From Paracoccus alkenifer (GTDB taxonomy: Bacteria; Pseudomonadota; Alphaproteobacteria; Rhodobacterales; Rhodobacteraceae), in the NCBI RefSeq assembly GCF_900108405.1, contig NZ_FNXG01000007.1, positions 1 to 64,000 on the forward strand: 64,000 nt of DNA, read 5' to 3'. A program made the translations under genes and the position numbers. A model generated the notes under the pieces. It made no database searches, was not told where the DNA came from, and saw only the letters and a program-made list of their open reading frames with translations. Every line of letters begins with the position of its first letter. Position 1 is the first letter of the stretch. Below are positions 36,122 to 44,915 of this stretch, one piece after another.

Positions 36122-36985
36122 ATGACGGAACAACCGCAGAAGATCGTCGCACTTGTCGATGGCTCGACCTATTCGACCAGCGTCTGCGACCATGCCGCCT
36201 GGTTGTCGGGCCGCACCGGCGCGCCGGTCGAGCTAATCCATGTGCTGGGGCGCCGCGAGGCACCGGAAAATCAAGATCTGTCCGGTGCCATCGCACTCGG
36301 CGCCCGCACCGCCCTTCTTGAAGAGCTGGCCGAACTGGACGCGCAGCGCGCGATGCTGGTCAGCCACCGGGGCCGCGCCATCCTGGAAGATGCCCACGCC
36401 ATCCTCGACAAGGCGGGCGTAACCGAAATTACAACTCGCCTGCGCCATGGTGACCTGATCGAGGCGGTGACCGAGGTCGAGCTTGATGCCCGCGTGATCA
36501 TGATCGGTAAGCGTGGCGAGGCGGCGGATTTCGCCAAGGGGCATCTGGGGTCGAACCTCGAACGTGTCGTGCGGGCCAGCCACAAGCCGGTTTTCGTGGC
36601 CTCGCGGACCTTCAAGCCGATTTCCAAGGTCCTAGTCGCCTATGACGGCGGGGTTTCGGCGACGAAAGCAGTAGATCACATCGCCCGCAATCCACTGTTC
36701 CGAGAACTGGAAATCCATCTGGTCACGGTCGGCAGCGCCATGCCCAAAGCGCAGACGGGCCTGGCGGATGCGAAAGTTTCGCTGAAGGCTGCCGGGATCG
36801 AGGCCGAAACCTCAATCCTGCCGGGTCAGCCGGAAACCGCGCTCGGCAAACTGGTGGAAGAGGCGCGGTTCGACATGCTGGTGATGGGTGCCTATGGCCA
36901 CTCACGCATCCGCAGCCTGATCATCGGATCCACCACCACGGCGATGATCCGGTCCTGCAAGGTGCCAGTGGTCCTGATCCGTTGA
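36122..36985 (+). CDS. Tandem universal stress protein (UspA family)
   Basis: A 287-aa protein with two Usp domains. Domain 1 starts KIVALVDGSTYSTSVCDHAAW. Domain 2 (from ~165) starts KVLVAYDGGVSATKAVDHIA and ends in MGAYGHSRIRSLIIGSTTTAMI, the G-2x-G-9x-G(S/T) ATP-binding motif, followed by KVPVVLIR. It lies 11 bases after the STAS fragment and was presumably in an operon with SulP. SulP-UspA pairs occur in many proteobacteria; the partner's role is probably stress-related modulation of transport. Confidence 0.9.
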   Translation: MTEQPQKIVALVDGSTYSTSVCDHAAWLSGRTGAPVELIHVLGRREAPENQDLSGAIALGARTALLEELAELDAQRAMLVSHRGRAILEDAHAILDKAGVTEITTRLRHGDLIEAVTEVELDARVIMIGKRGEAADFAKGHLGSNLERVVRASHKPVFVASRTFKPISKVLVAYDGGVSATKAVDHIARNPLFRELEIHLVTVGSAMPKAQTGLADAKVSLKAAGIEAETSILPGQPETALGKLVEEARFDMLVMGAYGHSRIRSLIIGSTTTAMIRSCKVPVVLIR

Positions 36986-37268
36986 CCAAATCGCACCCCT
37001 GTTTCTTCTTGTGTCGATGGGGGAGATCATGGCTTTTTTAACAACCGGGATGCGGCACTAGCCAACAGAAAATTGACCCGGCACCGCCCATCCTTTCCTG
37101 CATCGTTCCGCCGGGTTCAGTGCCCATGACCGCTTCCGAGATCTCCGCGCTGCAGCAATTGGTAAGGACAACCGTCCGAAATCGGTCATGTCTCATACTG
37201 TGTCCGAAAAAACTGGCTTCGCTGCGGATGATCTGAATGTCGGTGATGGGCTCGAGGCGGCACACCAA
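36986..37268. other. Junction between SulP/UspA cargo and the traG block
   Basis: No gene is supported here. The right edge of the cargo insert must lie in this stretch. A short open piece at about 37123-37236 (MTASEISALQQLVRTTVRNR on the plus strand) may be a scrap of another mobile gene, but I cannot name it. Confidence 0.3.
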
Positions 37269-37712
37269 TCAGTGCGCCCCTGTTCCCTCATCTGATCCGC
37301 CCACGTCCTCGGAAATCTCCTGCCGAAGCTTCGGCCCCTGCGCGAGACGCCGGCCAAGTGCGGTGATGAACGCCTCATATCGTTCCGCCGACTTCGCCTT
37401 CGCGGCCTTCGCAGCTGGCTCAGGCAGCGCCGGCGTTGTCGTGACCCAGAAGCGGATGAACACGGCGAGGCTCTCGACGGCGATGCCGACATCACGTTCC
37501 AGCCGCGTCATGCGGCGGTCGAGCTGGTCGAGGCGCTTGGCGACAACCGCTTCCCGTCGCTCGGCATCGTCCGGCGACAGGAACGACGCGATGGCTGCTT
37601 CGGCGATCATGGATTGCGAGCGATCCCGGCGCGCGGCGAAGTCCGCCAGCGCCGCCTCAATGTCGGGGTCCAGATAGATCGTGGTCTTTTTCTTCTTTCG
37701 GCGATTGGTCAT
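37269..37712 (-). CDS. CopG/ribbon-helix-helix-type accessory protein upstream of trbB
   Basis: A 147-aa protein starting at the ATG 5 bases past the traG stop. A Lys-rich start precedes TTIYLDPDIEAALADFAARRDRSQSMIAEAAIASFL, a CopG-like ribbon-helix-helix DNA-binding fold. A coiled coil (KRLDQLDRRMTRLERDVGIAVESL) and a hydrophobic patch follow. In Tn4371-like elements this gene sits between traG and trbB. It may regulate the trb genes. Confidence 0.85.
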   Translation of the reverse strand: MTNRRKKKKTTIYLDPDIEAALADFAARRDRSQSMIAEAAIASFLSPDDAERREAVVAKRLDQLDRRMTRLERDVGIAVESLAVFIRFWVTTTPALPEPAAKAAKAKSAERYEAFITALGRRLAQGPKLRQEISEDVGGSDEGTGAH

Positions 37713-37716
37713 GGCG

Positions 37717-39702
37717 CTACAGCTCCATGCCGTCGTTCGGGTCCATGGCGACCTGCCGGGCAATCCCCTGCACCTGGCGGATCATGCGTCGGTTCCGGGC
37801 AATATCTTCGTCCACGTCATCGGACAGATCGGGCTCGAACTCGTTCTCGATGGGCTTTTTCTTCTCCACCGGCTTCACGCGGCTGAGTTCGGGCTGCAAC
37901 CGGCGCTCCGACTCGGTCGGATCTTCATCATCTGCGATGTGGTCCTCGTCATCCTCGGCAGGCCCGGGTCGCGCGGGGATCGGTAGCGTGGTCCAGTCGT
38001 CGGGGCGCGTTCCCTCGGGGCGCTTCAATTCGGGCGGGGAAAGAACCCGCTCCCGGAATCGGGCATCCTCAAAGTAGCGCGCCTTCGTCGCCCGGATCGG
38101 CGGGATGCCCGCCACCATGACGATCTCTTCGTGCGGCGGAAGCTGCATGATCTCGCCTGGCGTCAGCAATTGCCGCGCGGTTTCCGAACGCGACACCATG
38201 AGATGCCCGAGCCAGGGGGACAGCCGGTGCCCGGCATAGTTCTTCATCGCCTTCATCTCGGTGGCGGTCCCCAGCGCGTCGGAAACACGCTTGGCGGTGC
38301 GCTCGTCGTTCGTGGCGAAACTCACCCGCACATGGCAGTTGTCGAGGATCGAGTTGTTCGGTCCATAGGCTTTCTCGATCTGGTTCAGCGACTGGGCGAT
38401 CAAGAAGGATTTCAAGCCGTACCCCGCCATGAAGGCCAACGCGGTCTCGAAAAAGTCAAGCCTGCCCAACGCCGGAAACTCGTCGAGCATCAAGAGCAGC
38501 CGATGCCTTCCGGCATTCGCTTGCAGATCCTCGGTGAGGCGACGGCCAACCTGATTGAGCAGCAATCGCATCAGGGGTTTGGTGCGGTTGATGTCGGAAG
38601 GTGGCACGACAAGGTAGAGCGTGGTTGGCTGATCACCGGCCACAATATCGCTGATCCGCCAGTCGGAGCGGCGCGTGACCTCGGCCACGACGGGATCGCG
38701 ATAGAGGCCCAGAAACGACATCGCCGTCGACAACACGCCCGATCGCTCGTTCTCGGACTTGTTGCGCAGCTCGCGCGCCGCACTGGCCACGACCGGATGC
38801 GGACCCGCCTCACCCAGATGCGCGGTTGTCATCATGGCGCGCAGGGTGGAGTCCACCGGACGCTTGGGATCCGACAGGAACCTGGCCACGCCAGCCAGCG
38901 TCTTGTCGGGTTCGGAATAGAGAACATGCAGGATCGCGCCGACAAGGAGTGAATGGGAGGTCTTTTCCCAATGGTTGCGCTTGTCGAGGCTGCCTTCGGG
39001 ATCGACGAGGATATCGGCGATGTTCTGCACGTCCCGCACTTCCCACTCTCCGCGACGCACCTCAAGCAGGGGATTATAGGCCGAGGATTTCGGGTTGGTC
39101 GGATCGAAGAGCAGCACCCGGCCGTGGTGTGAACGAAACCCCGCAGTAAGTTGCCAGTTCTCGCCCTTGATGTCGTGGACGATGGCGGACCCCGGCCAGG
39201 TCAACAGCGTCGGCACCACCAGGCCGACGCCCTTGCCCGAACGGGTCGGCGCGAAACACAGCACATGCTCGGGACCGTCGTGCCGCAGATACTCGCGGTC
39301 ATATCGGCCGAGGACCACACCATCGGGATCGAGCAGGCCCGCAGCCTTCACCTCGGGCTTTGAGGCCCATCGCGCCGAGCCATAGGTGGCGACGCCCTTC
39401 GCCTCGCGCGCCCGCCAGACCGACATGCCTATGGCGACCGCGATGGCGATGAAGCCGCCCGAGGCCGCGATGATCCCGCCCTTGGCAAAGATCGGCGGCG
39501 CATAGGCTTCGTAGAAATACCACCACCAGAAGATCGCGGGCGGATAATAGACCGGCACGCCGAACAGCTCGAACCAGGGCGGCCCGAGTTGCGCCTGATA
39601 GCCGAGGCTCCAGGCAACATATTGCGTCGCGCCCCAGGTGGTGGCGAGGATGATCAGGAAGACGATGGATATCTGTCCCCAGAGGATTTTGGTGGCGGAC
39701 AT
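37717..39702 (-). CDS. traG: TraG/VirD4-like coupling ATPase
   Basis: A 661-aa type IV coupling protein that brings relaxosome DNA to the T4SS. Two N-terminal spans (WGQISIVFLIILATTWGA and IIAASGGFIAIAVAIGMSVW) precede Walker A APTRSGKGVG and Walker B LLLMLDEFPALG. FLIAQSLNQIEKAYGPNNSILDNCHVRVSF is the conserved TraG motif. A start at 39702 is chosen because GGAAAGGA precedes it. The acidic C-terminal tail (SDDVDEDIARNRR) is typical. Confidence 0.95.
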   Translation of the reverse strand: MSATKILWGQISIVFLIILATTWGATQYVAWSLGYQAQLGPPWFELFGVPVYYPPAIFWWWYFYEAYAPPIFAKGGIIAASGGFIAIAVAIGMSVWRAREAKGVATYGSARWASKPEVKAAGLLDPDGVVLGRYDREYLRHDGPEHVLCFAPTRSGKGVGLVVPTLLTWPGSAIVHDIKGENWQLTAGFRSHHGRVLLFDPTNPKSSAYNPLLEVRRGEWEVRDVQNIADILVDPEGSLDKRNHWEKTSHSLLVGAILHVLYSEPDKTLAGVARFLSDPKRPVDSTLRAMMTTAHLGEAGPHPVVASAARELRNKSENERSGVLSTAMSFLGLYRDPVVAEVTRRSDWRISDIVAGDQPTTLYLVVPPSDINRTKPLMRLLLNQVGRRLTEDLQANAGRHRLLLMLDEFPALGRLDFFETALAFMAGYGLKSFLIAQSLNQIEKAYGPNNSILDNCHVRVSFATNDERTAKRVSDALGTATEMKAMKNYAGHRLSPWLGHLMVSRSETARQLLTPGEIMQLPPHEEIVMVAGIPPIRATKARYFEDARFRERVLSPPELKRPEGTRPDDWTTLPIPARPGPAEDDEDHIADDEDPTESERRLQPELSRVKPVEKKKPIENEFEPDLSDDVDEDIARNRRMIRQVQGIARQVAMDPNDGMEL

Positions 39703-39727
39703 GGGCGGAGATCCTTTCCGGTTGAGG

Positions 39728-41482
39728 TCAGAGGCCGAGGCTGCGCTTTCGCCCGAAGTCCCAATCGACACCGCCATCGTCGCGGGCAACGCCGGAGACG
39801 TGACGGCCGATCTGCTTTTCCAAAGAGGGCGACCAGGGCACGAGCTGGAAGCCGAGGCCTCCGTCGGGTCCGGGACCCTCGATCATGGCAAAACGGCCGG
39901 AGGCGAGCGCGAAGCGCTGGCGATAAGAACCGGCGACATATTCGCCGCTGGCGGCACGCTCGAAGGACATGCCGGTCTCACCTGCGAGCTTCTCGGCAAG
40001 GCTGTCGAGTTCGCGCCTGCGCAGCGTGCTGAGCAGCCGGCGCGCAAAGACCACGCGTCCGCCCTGTCGTTCGGCATAGCCCTCGCCGATCAGATGTTCC
40101 GCGCGGTCATCCAGAGCCTGACGGACCTCGGCGCCGAAGCCGCTGTCGGAAAGCGCAATCGGATCTCGGGCGATGGCCTGCCGGTCGAGCCAGGTCGCAC
40201 CCGACGCGCCGACCTGAGCGCCGAGATCGAGATCGGAGCGGACGGCAAGCGCGACACGGCGCGCACCTTGCGCATCCTCATAAGCGCGCAGCTCGACAAT
40301 CGAGCCGGGTGGGCTGTCGCCGGCGGCATCCAGATGCGGCAGCTTGATATGATGGCTGCGGCCGTCAACACCATCGACCACGGCATAGGCGGTGCCCTTC
40401 AACTCGTCATCAAGGCCGCGCTCGACCAGACGGCCGATGACCGGAACGTCGAGGCTTTCACCGGCGAGGACATAGCTGGCCGAGCCGCGCTCGATGCCGC
40501 GTTCGGTCAGGGCGCGGTGCATACGCTTGATGATGTCGCCGCGCTCACCAATCTCGCGCAGGACTGTCTCGGCCTCGGGCCTGATCACCCATTGCGCCGG
40601 GCCGATCTGATCAGCGACCCCGAGGACTTCGAGGGTGCGGAGCCTGCCAACCTTCAACGTATGGAACTCGTCCTGCGGTCGGTCGGCATGGGGTGCGAGA
40701 TCCACGACACCGGACTTGCCGGCATCACGGAAAAGCTGGCGGTCGATCTGTGTCCAGCGCTCGGCCTCGACCTGGGCCTCAAGGCTGCGGCGGATGTCGA
40801 GATCGGTGCGCGGCCCCAGCTCCAGGGTGATGAGATCGCGCGCCCGGTCCCGCATCCCCTCCTTGATGTAGGCGCGGGAAATCACGAGATCCTGCCCGTC
40901 GTCGCGGGTGCCGCGCACGATCAGATGGACATGCGGATGCGCCGTGTTCCAGTGAGCGACCGCCACCCAATCGAGGCGCGTGCCGAGATCCTTTTCCATC
41001 TGGCCGACAAGATCGTCGGTGAAGGATCGGAGGTCGGACATATCCAGCGCGTCGTCAGGCGAGACGATGAACCGGAAATGATGCCGGTCATCACCGCAGC
41101 GCTCCGCGAAAGCGCGACCATCGGCATCCTCCGTTCCCGGCCCGAACAGCCTTGCCTTCTCTCCGTCTCGGGTCACGCCGTCACGGCGCAGGTAATCAAG
41201 ATGCGCCCCAAGCGGCGCCGACGACGCCATGTGGCGAACGACGCGTGCCTTGACGACGGCCCCGCGTGTACGGGAGGTGATGAGGCGGTTGGCCTGTACG
41301 CTGGCGCGCTGGCCGCGCCCGAAGCGGGAACGATTGCCGGATGTGACGCGGCCGGATCGCGAGACGCCACCTCCGGCCTTTTTCGCGGCGGCAAGCGCCT
41401 GTGCGATGAAAGGACGGGTTTGCTGCGCACGAGTTGATCGGATGCGCCCCGGACGGATGCGGAACTCGTGCTCATCGGACAT
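39728..41482 (-). CDS. VirD2/RlxS-type relaxase (DUF3363-containing)
   Basis: A 584-aa mobilisation relaxase. The N-terminus is basic, then VVRHMASSAPLGAHLDYLRRDGVTRDG and RHHFRFIVSPDDALDMSDL. The three-His metal site lies in AHWNTAHPHVHLIVRG (H-x-H-x-H region), followed by ISRAYIKEGMRDRARDLIT. The C-terminal ~250 residues match the DUF3363 extension found in alphaproteobacterial and Tn4371-type relaxases. The candidate nucleophile Tyr is not evident as a single obvious residue; Tyr in HLDYLRR is a candidate. The gene sits 25 bases before traG and next to a repeat-rich intergenic region that probably contains oriT. Confidence 0.9.
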   Translation of the reverse strand: MSDEHEFRIRPGRIRSTRAQQTRPFIAQALAAAKKAGGGVSRSGRVTSGNRSRFGRGQRASVQANRLITSRTRGAVVKARVVRHMASSAPLGAHLDYLRRDGVTRDGEKARLFGPGTEDADGRAFAERCGDDRHHFRFIVSPDDALDMSDLRSFTDDLVGQMEKDLGTRLDWVAVAHWNTAHPHVHLIVRGTRDDGQDLVISRAYIKEGMRDRARDLITLELGPRTDLDIRRSLEAQVEAERWTQIDRQLFRDAGKSGVVDLAPHADRPQDEFHTLKVGRLRTLEVLGVADQIGPAQWVIRPEAETVLREIGERGDIIKRMHRALTERGIERGSASYVLAGESLDVPVIGRLVERGLDDELKGTAYAVVDGVDGRSHHIKLPHLDAAGDSPPGSIVELRAYEDAQGARRVALAVRSDLDLGAQVGASGATWLDRQAIARDPIALSDSGFGAEVRQALDDRAEHLIGEGYAERQGGRVVFARRLLSTLRRRELDSLAEKLAGETGMSFERAASGEYVAGSYRQRFALASGRFAMIEGPGPDGGLGFQLVPWSPSLEKQIGRHVSGVARDDGGVDWDFGRKRSLGL

Positions 41483-41725
41483 GGCACATCCCCGCACGGT
41501 GCAAAACTGAGAAGAAAATCAGGAAGATGGACGCGAAGCACACGGTGCGCGATAACGCGGCACGGTGCGAAACGCGCCAGAAACATGAGCAAAAACAACC
41601 GCCCGCCTGAGCCGCACCGTGCGCGCTTTTATCCTGCCATCTTTCGGTCGTGGTGCCTGCCGCCACCCTCTGCGCCCTCCATGACACGCCAGCGCCCGAT
41701 GGGATGCGAATTGCGGTGCCGCTGC
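41483..41725. other. oriT: Candidate origin of transfer next to the relaxase gene
   Basis: This 243-bp intergenic region holds three direct copies of CACGGTGC (41495-41502, 41541-41548, 41561-41568) and one inverted copy, GCACCGTGC (41614-41622). Repeats and inverted repeats directly upstream of a relaxase gene are the normal setting of oriT. The nic site cannot be identified from sequence alone. Confidence 0.5.
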
Positions 41726-42490
41726 TCATGGCCGGTCCTCACCGGCATCGCGGGCGACGAACAGCCCCTCCGACTGCAAGGCGGTGAGTGCGTCCGGTGC
41801 CGCCGGGACGAGCGAAGGGGCATCGTCCGGCGTGCGGTCGGGGGACGCGGGATCGGCAGCGGAAGCGCCTATTTCACGCGCGACGAAGAGCGCCGCCTCG
41901 CGCCAGTCGGGCGGCGGAGCGACCGTCGAGCCGCTGCCGGAAGGCCGCTCGCCGAGCAGGATCGGCGTCAAAGCAGCGACATAGGCGCGCGTCTCGGCAG
42001 GCAGCGGACGAGCCGTCGCGCGGTATTCATCGTAGCGACCGGGACCGGCATTGTAGGCCGCGAGCATCGCGGCGACATTGCCGTAGCGATCCCACATCTC
42101 GCGTAGGTAGGCGGTGCCCGCGAGGATGTTGTCGCGCGGCTCGAAGGGGTCGCGGCCGAGAGCATGGCGGATGCGCAGCTCCGCCCAAGTCGAGGGCATG
42201 ACCTGCATCAGCCCCATCGCGCCGGCAGACGATATGGCGTGCATATTGCCCGCGCTTTCGACCTGCATCACGGCGATGATCCATGCCGCCGGGATGCCGA
42301 ACCGCTGCGAAGCCTCTTCGATATGGGCGCCGTGCGGATGCACGGCGACGGCACGACCCATCACGGCGATCTGCGCCAGGCCGGGCAGCGGGGCAATGGC
42401 TGTGACGAACAGGCCGGAAAGAAGAAGGAGGAGGATGCGGCGGCGGGCGCCACATCTCCCCGAGGCGGGACGGATGCAGGACGTGACCAT
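41726..42490 (-). CDS. Lytic transglycosylase of the conjugation system
   Basis: 254 aa, with a start at 42490 preceded by AGGAG at 6 bases; a GTG at 42496 overlapping the DUF736 stop is the alternative. Signal peptide LLLLLSGLFVTAIAPLPGLAQ. SLT domain: AASQRFGIPAAWIIAVMQVESAGN carries the catalytic Glu, then SSAGAMGLMQVMPSTW and AAYNAGPGRYDEY. It would open peptidoglycan for the transfer apparatus. The C-terminal ~80 residues are Pro/Asp-rich and poorly conserved. Confidence 0.92.
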   Translation of the reverse strand: MVTSCIRPASGRCGARRRILLLLLSGLFVTAIAPLPGLAQIAVMGRAVAVHPHGAHIEEASQRFGIPAAWIIAVMQVESAGNMHAISSAGAMGLMQVMPSTWAELRIRHALGRDPFEPRDNILAGTAYLREMWDRYGNVAAMLAAYNAGPGRYDEYRATARPLPAETRAYVAALTPILLGERPSGSGSTVAPPPDWREAALFVAREIGASAADPASPDRTPDDAPSLVPAAPDALTALQSEGLFVARDAGEDRP

Positions 42491-42492
42491 GA

Positions 42493-42828
42493 TCACTCCT
42501 GCTCGTCGCGCTTCTTTTGGCGGGTCCAGTGCAAGCCCCAGTCGCGGCCGTCTTCGTCCGACTGGAACAGGCGGGCGCGGATCGGCTGCTGGAAAACTGG
42601 ATCGTCGAGAAGCACGGAGACGAACGGTCCCGCGCGCTCGCCGGAATGTTTCCAGCCTGCGCCGACTTCCGGCCCATACTCATCGCCGAGATGGATGCGA
42701 TAGGCAGGCGCCTTGTCGGCGTCCGCATTTTCCGACGGCGTGAAGGTCAGCTCGACGTCCAGCGAGAGCGTGCGGAGTCGCCCGGAATAGCCGGACGGGG
42801 TGCGGATAAACTGGCCGATCTGTGCCAT
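42493..42828 (-). CDS. DUF736 protein
   Basis: A 111-aa protein. The MAQIGQFIRTPSGYSGRLRTLSLDVEL start, APAYRIHLGDEYGPEVGAGWKH and the FVSVLLDDPVFQQPIRARLFQ end are the conserved blocks of DUF736, a small soluble protein of plasmid and ICE backbones of unknown function. AAAGGAG precedes the ATG. Confidence 0.9.
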   Translation of the reverse strand: MAQIGQFIRTPSGYSGRLRTLSLDVELTFTPSENADADKAPAYRIHLGDEYGPEVGAGWKHSGERAGPFVSVLLDDPVFQQPIRARLFQSDEDGRDWGLHWTRQKKRDEQE

Positions 42829-42896
42829 GGAAGGCTCCTTTCCTATGCGGTGGAGAAGACGCGGGACGGCTCAACGGCCCCGCTCTGGACGCGCTG

Positions 42897-43442
42897 TCAC
42901 CGCATCGGCGCGCGCCAGACAAAGCGGCCCTCGCCGTCTTCGTCGGTGAAAAGCGGGATCGCGTGGCCGATCACCGCCGAGGCGGGGAACGGGCCGAAAT
43001 AGCGGCCGTCGAGGCTGTCGCCGACGTCCGGGTTCATCAGGAACACTTCGCCCTCGGCGATGACGCGACAGCCCTGCCAGACCGGCAGGTCTCGGCCGAA
43101 GCTGTCGTGGTCGCGCGCCTCGCCGAGCGGAACGCCGTCGACGATAATGGCGCGGCCATCGCGGCACAGGCGCTGTCCGGGCAGGCCGAGAACGTGCTTC
43201 AGAAGCGGCACGTCGCGTGCGACGTAGCCGCGCTCGACCATAAACGAGGCGAAGGGTTCGGGTGGGATGACGGCGACCAGATCGGGCACCGCGATCCGGT
43301 CGTCGGGTGCGACAGTATAGAACCCGATCGGCACGCTGGCCGATGCGTTCCAGACCAGCCTTGGCGCAGTCGGAACGAATCCGGCAAAGGCGATCCCGAG
43401 CGTGGCAACCGTCGTCACCATGACATAGCGAAAGCGCGTCAT
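42897..43442 (-). CDS. traF: TraF-like S26 signal peptidase
   Basis: A 181-aa inner-membrane peptidase that matures the pilin in P-type systems. It has an N-terminal span (VMVTTVATLGIAFAGF), the catalytic-Ser region NASASVPIGFY, the catalytic-Lys region GYVARDVPLLKHVLGLPGQ, and the conserved end VFLMNPDVGDSLDGRYFGP. The ATG overlaps the DUF2840 stop. Confidence 0.93.
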   Translation of the reverse strand: MTRFRYVMVTTVATLGIAFAGFVPTAPRLVWNASASVPIGFYTVAPDDRIAVPDLVAVIPPEPFASFMVERGYVARDVPLLKHVLGLPGQRLCRDGRAIIVDGVPLGEARDHDSFGRDLPVWQGCRVIAEGEVFLMNPDVGDSLDGRYFGPFPASAVIGHAIPLFTDEDGEGRFVWRAPMR

Positions 43443-43924
43443 GGGGCGATCTCCCGCCGCCAGAGCCATGCCTGATGACGCTCCGCGGTGTAGGGACGCG
43501 GCGCTTCGCCTGCGTTTATCCAGTGGGAGACGTGCCGCCAATGATCGGGATCGACTTGGGCCGGATCGACACCTATGGCCTCGATCCCGTCGACATGGCG
43601 AAGGACAGCCTCGACCTTCGGCCAGCCTTCGATCTTCAGCAGGATTTCGCCGCCTGGACGGACGAAGGGCAGCGTCTGATAGGACTGGCCCGGCGCAACC
43701 GCGCGCAGGATGTCGAGGCGCGAAATGATCGTGCCGTGGTCGTTCGCCGCCCAGCGGACGAACGCAAACACCGTGCCGGGATGGAAGAATACAACACGCC
43801 GGTTGCGATCGAGGATCTGCTCACCAGTCGCATGGCCGAATCTGATCCAGTATTCGGTCTTGCCTTCCACCCAGGTCAGTTCCGCGCGGGTCAGATCGCC
43901 GTCATGGGCGTCGATGCCGATCAT
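43439..43924 (-). CDS. DUF2840 protein
   Basis: A 161-aa protein with TEYWIRFGHATGEQILDRNRRVVFFHPGTVFAFVRWAANDHGT, the hallmark of DUF2840, which usually sits beside traF. The Trp-rich end (HWRHVSHWINAGEAPRPYTAERHQAWLWRR) is also conserved. Function unknown. It overlaps both neighbours by 4 bases. Confidence 0.88.
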   Translation of the reverse strand: MIGIDAHDGDLTRAELTWVEGKTEYWIRFGHATGEQILDRNRRVVFFHPGTVFAFVRWAANDHGTIISRLDILRAVAPGQSYQTLPFVRPGGEILLKIEGWPKVEAVLRHVDGIEAIGVDPAQVDPDHWRHVSHWINAGEAPRPYTAERHQAWLWRREIAP

Positions 43925-44175
43925 GGGCGGTCTCCCCCTATGTCGGGAAACTCGCGCGCCAGCAGGTCGCGCAGCATGTCGGCGACGGTGATGCCGCGCT
44001 GGAAGGCCGCGATCTTGATGCGGCCGCGCAGCGCCGGCGTGATGTCCACGGTCAGCCGCGCCGAATAGGCGTCGGCGGTATCCGTGCGCGGCGGCGGCGC
44101 GTCGCCGGCCTTGATCCAGCTATCGGGATCGGCCGGGCGCGTAGCGAAGCTGCGCTTCTCGGTGCGCGCCGTCAT
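43921..44175 (-). CDS. Ribbon-helix-helix protein (ParB/ParG-like annotation in relatives)
   Basis: An 84-aa protein. A disordered N-terminus (SFATRPADPDSWIKAGD) precedes a ribbon-helix-helix domain, YSARLTVDITPALRGRIKIAAFQRGITVADMLRDLLAREF. It is placed in the parA block and probably binds centromere-like or operator DNA. The overlap with the methyltransferase gene shows coupling. Confidence 0.82.
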   Translation of the reverse strand: MTARTEKRSFATRPADPDSWIKAGDAPPPRTDTADAYSARLTVDITPALRGRIKIAAFQRGITVADMLRDLLAREFPDIGGDRP

Positions 44176-44915
44176 GACGAAATTCCGTCATGGAATGGCA
44201 GCACGGTGGCGATGCGCGCCCGCGCGCACTCGGCCATGTCGGGGTCGATCTCGCAGCCGAGATAGCGCCGGCCGGAAAGCCGGCAGGCTTCCCCGGCCGC
44301 GCCGGAACCGGCGAACCAGTCGCCGACCAGGCCGCCTTCGGGGCAGCTCGTGCGGATCAGGATCTCCAGGAGCGCCGACGGCTTTTCGGTCGGATGGATG
44401 GCGCGGCCGTGGCAGTTGCGCAGGTAAATGACCGAGCGCATGAGGCGCGGCCCGCCGTCATGGCTGACATAATGGCCGGCGTCGATCTGGCCGGTATGGG
44501 GCGGGCGCGGCTTGCGCCGCACCGTGCGGGCCGTCGCGTCGGGCGTGGTCTGGACGTCGTTGTAGATGTCACGCCAAGCGGTCTCGGCGGGATAGAACTG
44601 GACGGCCAGTTCATGCACCCGCTTGAAGCGGTCGGCATGGAAGCCGCTGCCGTTCTGCTTCTCCCAGACTATCTCCTGCGCGATCCGCAGGCCCGCATCG
44701 GCGAAGCAGTCGGCGGTCGCCATGAAGCTGCGCAACGAACCGAAGACCCAGAGTGAGCCGGTAGGCGCAAGCGCGGCGCGCGCCAGCGCGACCCAGTCCT
44801 CGACACGCCGGTCCCAGGCGAGCGAGGTGTCGCCATAGGGCGGATCGGCGAGGATCATGTCGTAGGGTGCGTGCCAGGGCATCTGTTCGCGGCAGTCGCC
44901 GGTGAGGAGCGTCAT
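44172..44915 (-). CDS. DNA N6-adenine/N4-cytosine methyltransferase (beta class)
   Basis: A 247-aa orphan methyltransferase. The catalytic motif IV DPPY is at 24-27 (ILADPPYGDTSLAWD), and the SAM-binding motif I FAGSG (~205, GDWFAGSGAAGEACRL) comes after it, with HPTEKP between. That order fits the beta class. No restriction gene is adjacent, so it probably protects or marks the element. The start overlaps the parA stop. Confidence 0.93.
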   Translation of the reverse strand: MTLLTGDCREQMPWHAPYDMILADPPYGDTSLAWDRRVEDWVALARAALAPTGSLWVFGSLRSFMATADCFADAGLRIAQEIVWEKQNGSGFHADRFKRVHELAVQFYPAETAWRDIYNDVQTTPDATARTVRRKPRPPHTGQIDAGHYVSHDGGPRLMRSVIYLRNCHGRAIHPTEKPSALLEILIRTSCPEGGLVGDWFAGSGAAGEACRLSGRRYLGCEIDPDMAECARARIATVLPFHDGISS

